The notes under the pieces are model-generated. The model did not search any database and was not told the DNA's origin. It was given only the letters and a program-made list of their open reading frames with translations. Positions 24,857 through 30,891 of a stretch of DNA of 35,412 nt are shown here, in pieces. The position numbers were made by a program, and so were the translations under genes. Numbering within the stretch: the stretch's first letter is position 1; each line of letters starts with the position of its first letter. Source of the stretch: Streptomyces diastatochromogenes (GTDB taxonomy: Bacteria > Actinomycetota > Actinomycetes > Streptomycetales > Streptomycetaceae); the NCBI GenBank assembly GCA_001550305.1, contig LRTP01000485.1:1-35412 (forward strand), written 5' to 3'.

Positions 24857-25198
24857 GCATTCAGCGCTATCGGAATCGCTCCAGGCTGGCGCCCACGACC
24901 CCGGCAAAGTTGACCTTTGATGGGTTTGGCTATTTGTCCGTGGAGAGAGGTGGCAAGTTGCCAGGCGGAGCCGAACGGTACCCGTGTTGCTCAACCCACC
25001 ACCTTCCCCAGCTCCCATCCCGTCTGCCGTCGGCCCACACACCGTGGAGCGGTCGTGGTTCAGGGCGTCAAGGTGGAGCGCGCCACCGTACGAACGACCT
25101 TGACGCCCTGGGCCGCGGCTGCTCGGCTTTGCCTGGGTCGACGGCAGACGGGATGGGAGCCCCCCGCGCACGCCACAACTCGGAAGGCGATACGGACC
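24857..25198. other. gene-free segment before att unit C
   Basis: About 340 bp between the MFS gene and the small ORF of unit C. Its only notable content is a nested inverted repeat (25011-25160). No coding frame of interest. Confidence 0.5.
25011..25160. repeat. nested inverted repeat (22-bp outer, 14-bp inner stem)
   Basis: Outer arms 25011-25032 and 25139-25160 are perfectly complementary over 22 bp (GCTCCCATCCCGTCTGCCGT plus CG). Inner arms 25061-25074 and 25097-25110 (CAGGGCGTCAAGGT) are perfect over 14 bp. The unpaired stretches between the stems are 28 nt on each side and do not pair well. It could be a structured RNA, a terminator for unit C (it lies 38 bp past the small ORF on the minus strand), or a small palindromic mobile element. 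Confidence 0.8.
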
Positions 25199-25384
25199 TC
25201 AGACCCGCTCCACCTCGGAAACGATGTGCAGCGAAGCCTCGGGGCCCGGCAGCGGCGTCCGGAGGGGCGCTGCCGGCGTCGGCGGGCACGGGACCGAGAC
25301 GCCGGCCGCGGACAGTGCCGCCGTCACCTCGTCCTCGCTCGCCCCCGCCAACGCCTCAATCACCCGATCGAGTGCCCCGCTCAC
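25199..25384 (-). CDS. att-unit small protein, copy C (61 aa)
   Basis: Reads MSGALDRVIEALAGASEDEV, then TAALSAAGVSVP, a proline-rich stretch and the ending SLHIVSEVERV. It is nearly identical to the copy beside the intact radical SAM gene (28653-28838). The GTG start lies 1 nt after the stop of the radical SAM tail, so it is translationally coupled in the intact arrangement. The sequence suggests one amphipathic helix followed by a flexible tail. Function is unknown. Here it is displaced from the host gene's promoter and may be silent. Confidence 0.5.
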   Translation of the reverse strand: MSGALDRVIEALAGASEDEVTAALSAAGVSVPCPPTPAAPLRTPLPGPEASLHIVSEVERV

Positions 25385-25385
25385 G

Positions 25386-25497
25386 TCAGTGAGAGTGACC
25401 GCTCGATGCCGGCGTGGGACCTGCGTTCTTGACCGTCAGCGGCAGCAACTTCTTGCCGGTCGGGCCGATCTGGATGCTGGTGTCCATCTGGGGGCAG
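25386..25497 (-). repeat. att-like repeat, copy C (displaced radical SAM 3' end)
   Basis: Minus strand: CPQMDTSIQIGPTGKKLLPL, then TVKNAGPTPASSGHSH and a stop, the same C-terminus as the intact gene. Similarity to the other copies ends within a few bases of 25497. The flank then shares GAAGCCACCCACA with copy B before diverging. Confidence 0.9.
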
Positions 25498-25636
25498 GAA
25501 GCCACCCACAGCTGAGGCCGTGCCGGATCACGCAGGACCGGTCTGTTCGCGTGGCGAGGAGGGAAAACCGCCTCAAGGAGGGTGCGGGGTGGGCCACCGA
25601 AATCGCAGAGCCTCTAGCCGCAGGGGTGCGTACGGG

Positions 25637-26167
25637 ATGGAGTCCATTGCCTGGAAGCATCCTGAGACGCAACGCAGCTTTCAGCGCTACCGGCGACATG
25701 CCTGGGCATGGCTGGGGAGCGGTGCGGCAGGAACCGTCGGCAGTCTGTGGATCGGGCTCGTCGCCGACAACTCGGGCATGAAGTGGCTTGGCTCCACCAT
25801 GGCAGGGGTCTGGGTGCTCTTCGTCGGCGTGTCCCTGTTCGGGATCTGCATGGCGTACAACGCGGCCCGCATGCGCTCACAACTGCGCCGGTACCCCTGG
25901 AAGCCGTACCCGGTAACCCTCCTGCCGCCGTGGCTGGGTGGCCCCGTGGTGCAACTGCGTCCCACCGGCTCCGAGTCGGTGTATATCCAGTCCGTGGTGT
26001 CCCTCAACCTCCGCTGGCACCACGTCCAGGGCAACAACACATTGTGGTTCTGCGGCATACCGGGGCGAGGCGGAGTACTCGCACGACCAGGCGGAGAACC
26101 ATTGCTGTGGGGCCGGCGCGTACGGATCCCTTGGCTACGCCACTGGCACGAGCGCGCTTCTGCCTGA
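25637..26167 (+). CDS. small membrane protein, unknown function
   Basis: A 176-residue protein beginning MESIAWKHPETQRSFQRYRR. Two hydrophobic segments follow (about 23-42 and 50-72), then a cytoplasmic-type tail with PWKPYPVTLLPPWLGG and VVSLNLRWHHVQGNN. I recognise no domain. The ATG at 25637 is preferred because family-like content begins there; the frame is open back to 25520 but that part is low-complexity. It is read on the plus strand, opposite to the att units, and is the only cargo of module C-D. Its 3' end overlaps the relic of the unit D small ORF on the other strand only in part. Confidence 0.6.
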   Translation: MESIAWKHPETQRSFQRYRRHAWAWLGSGAAGTVGSLWIGLVADNSGMKWLGSTMAGVWVLFVGVSLFGICMAYNAARMRSQLRRYPWKPYPVTLLPPWLGGPVVQLRPTGSESVYIQSVVSLNLRWHHVQGNNTLWFCGIPGRGGVLARPGGEPLLWGRRVRIPWLRHWHERASA

Positions 26168-26199
26168 AGCCTGGGACCCGGCACCGGCGTTCGAGGAAC

Positions 26200-26235
26200 C
26201 CAAGCCTCCGCGATCCGCCGCAGCGCCTCACTCAC
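26200..26235 (-). pseudogene. relic of the att-unit small ORF, copy D
   Basis: A GTG at 26233-26235 opens MSEALRRIAEA, matching the start of the unit E small protein (MSEALARIAEAL). After 12 codons all similarity is lost. The GTG overlaps the stop codon of the upstream tail, preserving the coupled layout. Confidence 0.45.
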
Positions 26236-26301
26236 CCCCGCTCCCCCGTTTCAGCTGGCCGGAGCCGTCTGTTCACCGTGAGCGGCAGCAGCTTCTTGCC
26301 G
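26236..26301 (-). repeat. att-like repeat, copy D (divergent)
   Basis: Minus strand retains SGKKLLPLTVN, then diverges (RRLRPAETGERG) to a TGA that overlaps the GTG of the small-ORF relic. The MDTSIQIGPT part is missing, so the copy is truncated at its gene-proximal end. It is recognised by peptide and layout more than by base identity. Confidence 0.55.
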
Positions 26302-26359
26302 CTGTTGCTCAGTTGTGGCCATGCGTCGTACTGAGGGCACGTTGCGCACCAAAGCACCC

Positions 26360-27175
26360 TCAGGCCGGTCGTCGGGACAGGGTCAGCTTGCGTCGCTCTC
26401 GATCGATGGCCGTGACGATGACCGAGACCTCGTCGCCGGTCTGTACGACGTCCTCCGGAGCCGCCACAGGCTCCGCACCGAGCTCACGCAGCGGGACAAG
26501 ACCCTCGACGCCGTCCGCGACCTGGACGAAGACGCCGAACGGGAGCAGTTTGGTTACCCGCCCGCGCAGCGTCCGCCCCACAGCGACGCCATCGGCGAAC
26601 ACCGGAAAGGGGTCTGGCTGCGTAGCCCGCAAGGACAGCCGGGCCTCTCCGTTCCATGTGTCGAACTGCAGGAATTCACACGCGACGCGCTGTCCGATCT
26701 CCACGACCTCGGACGCCGCCTCGAAACGCCGCCAGGACAGCTCGGGATACGTGATGAAGCCGACGCCGGGGTAGACCGGGTGGTCAGGGCCCTCGTCCAA
26801 CGCCACGAACACGCCGTAGCGCTCGATCGCCGCCACCGTGCCGGCCAGGATCTCCCCTCGACGAAGCCCCTTGAGGAACGCCCAGAGTTCCGGGTTCTCG
26901 GTGGCCACCATCGAGAGCCGTACCCGACCGTCATCCAGATCAACGGCGATCACCTCGGCAGTGATCCGCTGCCCGACAACCACAGCCTCGGCCAGACTCC
27001 GGCGCCAGGAAGCATCCGACGGCCCCACCACACCGAGCGGGCGCGCGCCAAAACCGTCCAAGATCACCGACACCCCGGACCGACCGACCTCCGCGACCGT
27101 CCCGCCGCAGAGATCACCCACATGGATCGCCGCCAGAAAACCATTGACGGCCCGATCGGCCGACGCTTCCCCCAT
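26360..27175 (-). CDS. triple S1-domain RNA-binding protein
   Basis: A 271-residue protein made of three S1/OB repeats: about 18-90 (GDLCGGTVAEVGRSGVSVIL), 107-184 (GEILAGTVAAIERYGVFVAL) and 200-268 (GRTLRGRVTKLLPFGVFVQV). The third is the most canonical, with FGVFVQVADGVEGLVPLREL and a closing KLTLSRR. S1 repeats bind single-stranded RNA. This is shorter than ribosomal protein S1 and lacks other domains, so a regulatory or ribosome-associated role is possible but unproven. The ATG at 27173-27175 lies 27 bp after the unit E small ORF on the same strand, suggesting one transcript. It is unusual to find such a gene as the sole cargo of an att-flanked module. Confidence 0.88.
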   Translation of the reverse strand: MGEASADRAVNGFLAAIHVGDLCGGTVAEVGRSGVSVILDGFGARPLGVVGPSDASWRRSLAEAVVVGQRITAEVIAVDLDDGRVRLSMVATENPELWAFLKGLRRGEILAGTVAAIERYGVFVALDEGPDHPVYPGVGFITYPELSWRRFEAASEVVEIGQRVACEFLQFDTWNGEARLSLRATQPDPFPVFADGVAVGRTLRGRVTKLLPFGVFVQVADGVEGLVPLRELGAEPVAAPEDVVQTGDEVSVIVTAIDRERRKLTLSRRPA

Positions 27176-27202
27176 ACCGTCCAGGCTCTCACGATGGCCG
27201 TG

Positions 27203-27388
27203 CTAGACCCACTCCACCTCGGAGCGGACGACTGAAGAGCCTCCAGGGGGCGGCAGTGGCGTTCTCGGCATCTCCCGCACGACCCTCTGCCGCCCGCACT
27301 GTGCGCCGAGCGCCCTCAGGACGGCAGCCACCTCTTCCTCGCTGCCGTCCCCCAGGGCCTCAGCAATCCGCGCCAGCGCCTCGCTCAC
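27203..27388 (-). CDS. att-unit small protein, copy E (61 aa)
   Basis: Reads MSEALARIAEALGDGSEEEV, then AAVLRALGAQ, a diverged middle and the ending VVRSEVEWV. Length, start position (GTG one nt after the radical SAM tail stop) and both termini match copies C and F, while the middle differs. Conservation of the ends with drift in the middle suggests a protein under selection in several lineages. Function is unknown. Confidence 0.5.
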   Translation of the reverse strand: MSEALARIAEALGDGSEEEVAAVLRALGAQCGRQRVVREMPRTPLPPPGGSSVVRSEVEWV

Positions 27389-27389
27389 C

Positions 27390-27495
27390 TCAGTGCGCGT
27401 GACCGCTCGGCGCCGGCGCCGCGTTCTTGACCGTCAGAGGCAGCAGCTTCTTGCCGGTCGGGCCGATCTGGATGCTGGTGTCCATCTGCGGACAG
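27390..27495 (-). repeat. att-like repeat, copy E (displaced radical SAM 3' end)
   Basis: Minus strand: CPQMDTSIQIGPTGKKLLPL, then TVKNAAPAPSGHAH and a stop, closest to copy B. The right flank resembles that of copy B for about 100 bp. Confidence 0.9.
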
Positions 27496-27670
27496 GGAGC
27501 CACCCATACCCGTGTCGAACCGCCGACTACCGCTTTAGGGAACGAGGTTGGGCGGTGGGCGGAATGAGCTACGGAGCGGTGCGCCGCAGCAAGTGCACGC
27601 TCGTGCTGCCTTGTTGTCGCCGAGTCGCCCTGAGTCTGCGCACCTAGAACCTGTCCGGGCGATCATTGGG

Positions 27671-27693
27671 GTCCCGCCACGCAGCCGCGGGAC
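27671..27693 (-). terminator. putative terminator of the 27709-28449 gene
   Basis: GTCCCGC / GCGGGAC stem (7 bp, 9-nt loop) 16 bp beyond the stop codon on the minus strand. Confidence 0.5.
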
Positions 27694-27708
27694 GGCCGGA
27701 CTGACGAC

Positions 27709-28449
27709 TCAAGAGTGACAGAGCAGGTCGAGGACGACGGCCTCGGCGTCGAGGGCGTCGAGATAGCGGTTGGCCTGTTCCCAGTGGCCGTCTGTGTCCG
27801 CGTCCATCCACGTGCCATCAAGGGTGACCAGGGCGAAGCCGGGCACGGCGCACCGGACCGACCACAGCCGGGCTTCCTCATGTTCCTGCGCGAAGTAGGC
27901 GACTGGGTCGTTGAGCAGGAACGACGTATCAAAGTGCGGGTCTCCCGCGACGGCCCTCTGGGCCACGTCCTGCACCAGTGGCTGGGCCAGATGCTCCTCC
28001 CTGGCGTCTGCCGCGGAGTACCTCTCAGGATCGGCCTCGTGGCGAGCGAGGAAGTCGGCGAGCGGGCGGGCTGGCGGGTGTATCGCGGTCAGCCCGGTCC
28101 AAGCGGTGAGCAGGGCGTCATGCGCGCGCGCCGCTCGTTCCCGCATACCGTCGAAGTCGAGCAGACCCCGAGGCCCGCCGTAGCATTCCAGCGGCCCGAG
28201 GCCATCGAGCTTGGCCTTCCTGCGCGGCACCGTTGAGGCGGTGACGAGCCTGCGGTCACCGTCGTGCTGAGGCAATACGAGGTAGGCATTGCCCGGGCTG
28301 GAGTGGATGGCCCACCAGTCCCAGTGGCCGACCGGATTCCATTCCTCGGTGAGGTTGACGTTATAGGGCGCCATGGCGACAGCTACAGCCTGCGGAATCT
28401 TCCGCGGCGCAGTCGGCGGCAGACACACAGTGGCGTAGAACTTGGTCAT
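27709..28449 (-). CDS. uncharacterised protein, MTKFYATVCLPP family
   Basis: A 246-residue soluble protein starting MTKFYATVCLPPTAPRKIPQ and followed by AVAVAMAPYNVNL. I have seen this type of start (MTKYYAxVCLPPT) in uncharacterised proteins of Streptomyces genomes, including phage- and plasmid-like regions. No catalytic motif or membrane segment is evident; Trp- and Asp-rich patches (HWDWWAIHSS, DGTWMDADTDGHW) are notable. The ATG at 28447-28449 is preferred by this family start; the frame is open to 28530. It is the sole cargo of module E-F and has its own hairpin downstream. Role unknown. Confidence 0.65.
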   Translation of the reverse strand: MTKFYATVCLPPTAPRKIPQAVAVAMAPYNVNLTEEWNPVGHWDWWAIHSSPGNAYLVLPQHDGDRRLVTASTVPRRKAKLDGLGPLECYGGPRGLLDFDGMRERAARAHDALLTAWTGLTAIHPPARPLADFLARHEADPERYSAADAREEHLAQPLVQDVAQRAVAGDPHFDTSFLLNDPVAYFAQEHEEARLWSVRCAVPGFALVTLDGTWMDADTDGHWEQANRYLDALDAEAVVLDLLCHS

Positions 28450-28587
28450 GCCCAGGAGCGTAAGCTCTGGGATTTTACCCGCCCATCCGACTGCCATCTC
28501 ATCGGATCGCTGTCTCGGCGGGCCAGCCACCGCGGCGGGGCGCTCCGCAGCGTCAAGCCCACGAATTCACATGCCGCCAGACGTCAA

Positions 28588-28619
28588 CGAGCCCCCTTCC
28601 CGGTGAGAAAGGGGGCTCG
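28588..28619 (-). terminator. terminator of the radical SAM - small ORF transcript
   Basis: CGAGCCCCCTT / AAGGGGGCTCG stem (11 bp) located 34 bp past the small ORF stop. A shortened homologue follows unit B at 22069-22096, so the terminator belongs to the conserved unit. Confidence 0.75.
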
Positions 28620-28652
28620 CGACACACAGTCACACACAAGCCGATACGGACC

Positions 28653-28838
28653 TCAGACCCACTCCACCTCGGAAACGATGTGCAGCGAAGCCTCAGGGCC
28701 CGGCAGCGGCGTCCGAAAGGGCGCCGGTGACGCCGGCGGACGAGGGACCGAAACACCGGCCGCAGCCAGCGCAGCCGCCACCTCGTCCTCGCTCGCCCCC
28801 GCCAGCGCCTCAACCACCCGATCGAGTGCCCCGCTCAC
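28653..28838 (-). CDS. att-unit small protein, copy F (61 aa), coupled to the radical SAM gene
   Basis: Reads MSGALDRVVEALAGASEDEV, then AAALAAAGVSVPRPP, ending SLHIVSEVEWV. The GTG start (28836-28838) is 1 nt after the radical SAM stop, so it is translationally coupled, and a terminator follows, giving a two-gene transcript end. It is repeated near-identically at 25199-25384 and as diverged copies in units E, B and D. No domain is recognised; an N-terminal amphipathic helix and a Pro-rich linker are visible. It travels with the att site, so it could serve the host gene, the element, or simply buffer the insertion. Confidence 0.6.
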   Translation of the reverse strand: MSGALDRVVEALAGASEDEVAAALAAAGVSVPRPPASPAPFRTPLPGPEASLHIVSEVEWV

Positions 28839-28839
28839 G

Positions 28840-28950
28840 TCAGTGAGAGTGACCGCTCGATGCCGGCGTGGGACCTGCGTTCTTGACCGTCAGCGGCAGC
28901 AGCTTCTTGCCCGTCGGGCCGATCTGGATGCTGGTGTCCATCTGCGGGCA
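28840..28950 (-). repeat. att-like repeat, copy F (functional 3' end of the radical SAM gene)
   Basis: The reference copy. Shared bases with copies A, B, C and E include GATCTGGATGCTGGTGTCCA. Similarity ends near 28950, and gene sequence encoding the CFDCGVC cluster continues to the right. The crossover therefore lies within or next to the codons for CPQMDTS. Confidence 0.9.
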
Positions 28951-30810
28951 GACACCGCAGTCGAAGCACGGGGTCCAGCGGCAGTCCTCGACCTCCGTCT
29001 CGTCGAGGGCGTCCTGCCAGTCCTCCCAGAGCCAGTCCTTGTCGAGGCCGGAGTCGAGGTGGTCCCAGGGAAGGACCTCCTCGTAGGTCTTCTCGCGGGT
29101 CGTGTACCAGTCGACGTCCACGCCGAAGGCCGGGAGGGTCTTCTCGGCGCAGGCCATCCAGCGGTCGTAGGAGAAGTGCTCGCGCCAGCCGTCGAAGCGG
29201 CCGCCGTCCTCGTAGACCGCGCGGATGACGGCGCCGATGCGGCGGTCACCGCGGGAGAGCAGGCCCTCGACGATGCCGGGCTTGCCGTCGTGGTAGCGGA
29301 AGCCGATGGAGCGGCCGTACTTCTTGTCGCCGCGGATCTTGTCGCGGAGCTTCTCCAGGCGGGCGTCCGTCTCCTCGGCGGAGAGCTGGGGCGCCCACTG
29401 GAAGGGGGTGTGCGGCTTGGGGACGAAGCCGCCGATCGACACCGTGCAGCGGATGTCGTTCTGGCCGGAGACCTTGCGGCCCTCGGCGATCACGTTCATC
29501 GCCATGTCGGCGATCTGCAGGACGTCCTCGTCCGTCTCCGTCGGCAGGCCGCACATGAAGTACAGCTTCACCTGCCGCCAGCCGTTGCCGTACGCCGTGG
29601 AGACGGTCCGGATGAGGTCCTCCTCCGAGACCATCTTGTTGATGACCTTGCGCATGCGCTCGGAGCCGCCCTCCGGCGCGAAGGTCAGACCGGAGCGACG
29701 GCCGTTCCTCGTCAGCTCGTTCGCCAGGTCGACGTTGAAGGCGTCCACACGGGTCGAGGGGAGGGACAGGCCGATCTTGTCCTCCTCGTAGCGGTCCGCC
29801 AGGCCCTTGGCGATGTCACCGATCTCCGAGTGGTCGGCGGAGGAGAGGGACAGCAGGCCGACCTCCTCGAAGCCCGTCGCCTTCAGGCCCTTCTCCACCA
29901 TCTCGCCGATGCCCGTGATCGAGCGCTCGCGCACCGGGCGGGTGATCATGCCCGCCTGGCAGAAGCGGCAGCCGCGCGTACAGCCGCGGAAGATCTCCAC
30001 CGACATCCGCTCGTGGACCGTCTCGGCCAGCGGGACCAGCGGCTGCTTGGGGTACGGCCACTCGTCGAGGTCCATGACCGTGTGCTTGGACACACGCCAC
30101 GGGACACCCGACTTGTTGGGCACGACACGGGCGATACGGCCGTCGGAGAGGTACTCGACGTCGTAGAACGCCGGGATGTAGACGTTGCCCGTCTTCGCCA
30201 GGCGGAAGAGGACCTCCTCGCGGCCGCCCGGGCGGCCCTCCGCCTTCCAGGCCCGGATGATCTCCGTCATGTCGAGCACGGCCTGCTCGCCGTCACCGAT
30301 GATCGCCGCGTCGATGAAGTCGGCGATCGGCTCGGGGTTGAACGCCGCGTGGCCGCCGGCCAGGACGATCGGGTCGTCGAGCGTACGGTCCTTGGACTCC
30401 AGCGGGATCCCGGCCAGGTCCAGGGCCGTCAGCATGTTCGTGTAGCCCAGCTCCGTGGAGAAGGACAGACCGAAGACGTCGAAGGCCTTCACCGGGCGGT
30501 GACTGTCCACCGTGAACTGGGGGACCCGGTGCTCGCGCATCAGCTCCTCCAGGTCCGGCCAGACGCTGTACGTGCGCTCGGCGAGGACGCCCTCGCGCTC
30601 GTTCAGCACCTCGTAAAGGATCATGACGCCCTGGTTGGGCAGCCCGACCTCGTACGCGTCCGGGTACATCAGCGCCCAGCGGACGTCACAGGCGTCCCAG
30701 GCCTTGACCGTGGAGTTGAGCTCGCCGCCGACGTACTGGATCGGCTTCTGCACATGCGGGAGCAGAGCTTCGAGCTGTGGAAACACCGATACAGCGGCTT
30801 CGACAGGCAT
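28840..30810 (-). CDS. TIGR03960 family B12-binding radical SAM protein
   Basis: A 656-residue radical SAM enzyme. The [4Fe-4S] motif is RGCTRGCRFCQAG (Cys277, Cys281, Cys284). The upstream half (DVRWALMYPDAYEVGLPNQG, ADFIDAAIIGDGEQA) is the B12-binding-like domain of the TIGR03960 family. Residues 615-621 are a second Cys cluster (CFDCGVC). The reaction is unknown; family genes normally sit with a TIGR03936/DUF2344 gene and RNase E/G, here displaced to 91-1171. The ATG at 30808-30810 has AAGG 9 nt upstream and suits the family N-terminus; an upstream frame extends to 30855. The last 35 codons, directly after the Cys cluster, are the part duplicated through the array, so this gene is the integration target. 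It remains intact because each insertion restores its end. Confidence 0.93.
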   Translation of the reverse strand: MPVEAAVSVFPQLEALLPHVQKPIQYVGGELNSTVKAWDACDVRWALMYPDAYEVGLPNQGVMILYEVLNEREGVLAERTYSVWPDLEELMREHRVPQFTVDSHRPVKAFDVFGLSFSTELGYTNMLTALDLAGIPLESKDRTLDDPIVLAGGHAAFNPEPIADFIDAAIIGDGEQAVLDMTEIIRAWKAEGRPGGREEVLFRLAKTGNVYIPAFYDVEYLSDGRIARVVPNKSGVPWRVSKHTVMDLDEWPYPKQPLVPLAETVHERMSVEIFRGCTRGCRFCQAGMITRPVRERSITGIGEMVEKGLKATGFEEVGLLSLSSADHSEIGDIAKGLADRYEEDKIGLSLPSTRVDAFNVDLANELTRNGRRSGLTFAPEGGSERMRKVINKMVSEEDLIRTVSTAYGNGWRQVKLYFMCGLPTETDEDVLQIADMAMNVIAEGRKVSGQNDIRCTVSIGGFVPKPHTPFQWAPQLSAEETDARLEKLRDKIRGDKKYGRSIGFRYHDGKPGIVEGLLSRGDRRIGAVIRAVYEDGGRFDGWREHFSYDRWMACAEKTLPAFGVDVDWYTTREKTYEEVLPWDHLDSGLDKDWLWEDWQDALDETEVEDCRWTPCFDCGVCPQMDTSIQIGPTGKKLLPLTVKNAGPTPASSGHSH

Positions 30811-30891
30811 CTCGCGAACCTTCGTGAGCTGGGAGGTACAGACAGGGTTGACCATCCAGCCTAACGCGGCCGCGGCCGGCCCCCGTACGCC

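Larger units (their letters stand above)
22335..25497. mobile_element. att-flanked module B-C (3.2 kb)
   Basis: Lies between copies B and C. Cargo is a TetR regulator and an MFS transporter. Its left arm resembles the left arm of module E-F, and its right-hand unit (C, with the small ORF) is nearly identical to unit F. The two modules therefore share both termini but not cargo. No recombinase gene. Confidence 0.65.
25498..26301. mobile_element. att-flanked module C-D (0.8 kb)
   Basis: Lies between copies C and D and contains one plus-strand gene for a small membrane protein. Unit D on its right is short and divergent, so this boundary is the least certain of the array. Confidence 0.4.
26302..27495. 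mobile_element. att-flanked module D-E (1.2 kb)
   Basis: Bounded by copies D and E. Contains the triple-S1 gene and the unit E small ORF, both on the minus strand and probably co-transcribed. No recombinase. Confidence 0.45.
27496..28950. mobile_element. att-flanked module E-F (1.45 kb), most recent insertion
   Basis: Lies between copy E and the intact gene end (F). By the layout it was the last to enter, because it supplies the present C-terminus of the radical SAM gene and the adjacent small ORF. Cargo is one uncharacterised gene (27709-28449). It shares both termini with module B-C. No recombinase. Confidence 0.6.

Noticed and set aside
10164..28950. CRISPR-like array
   Set aside because: The repeats are about 100 bp, unequally spaced by kilobases, and encode a protein C-terminus; no cas genes.
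10264..28950. Ordinary segmental duplication of the radical SAM gene
   Set aside because: Copies of the tail stop at a common gene-proximal point and never include upstream codons, which fits site-specific integration better than unequal exchange.
28264..30864. 866-residue plus-strand frame over the radical SAM gene
   Set aside because: Complementary shadow of a conserved enzyme; Val/Asp/Leu/Gly/Arg composition with no family resemblance.
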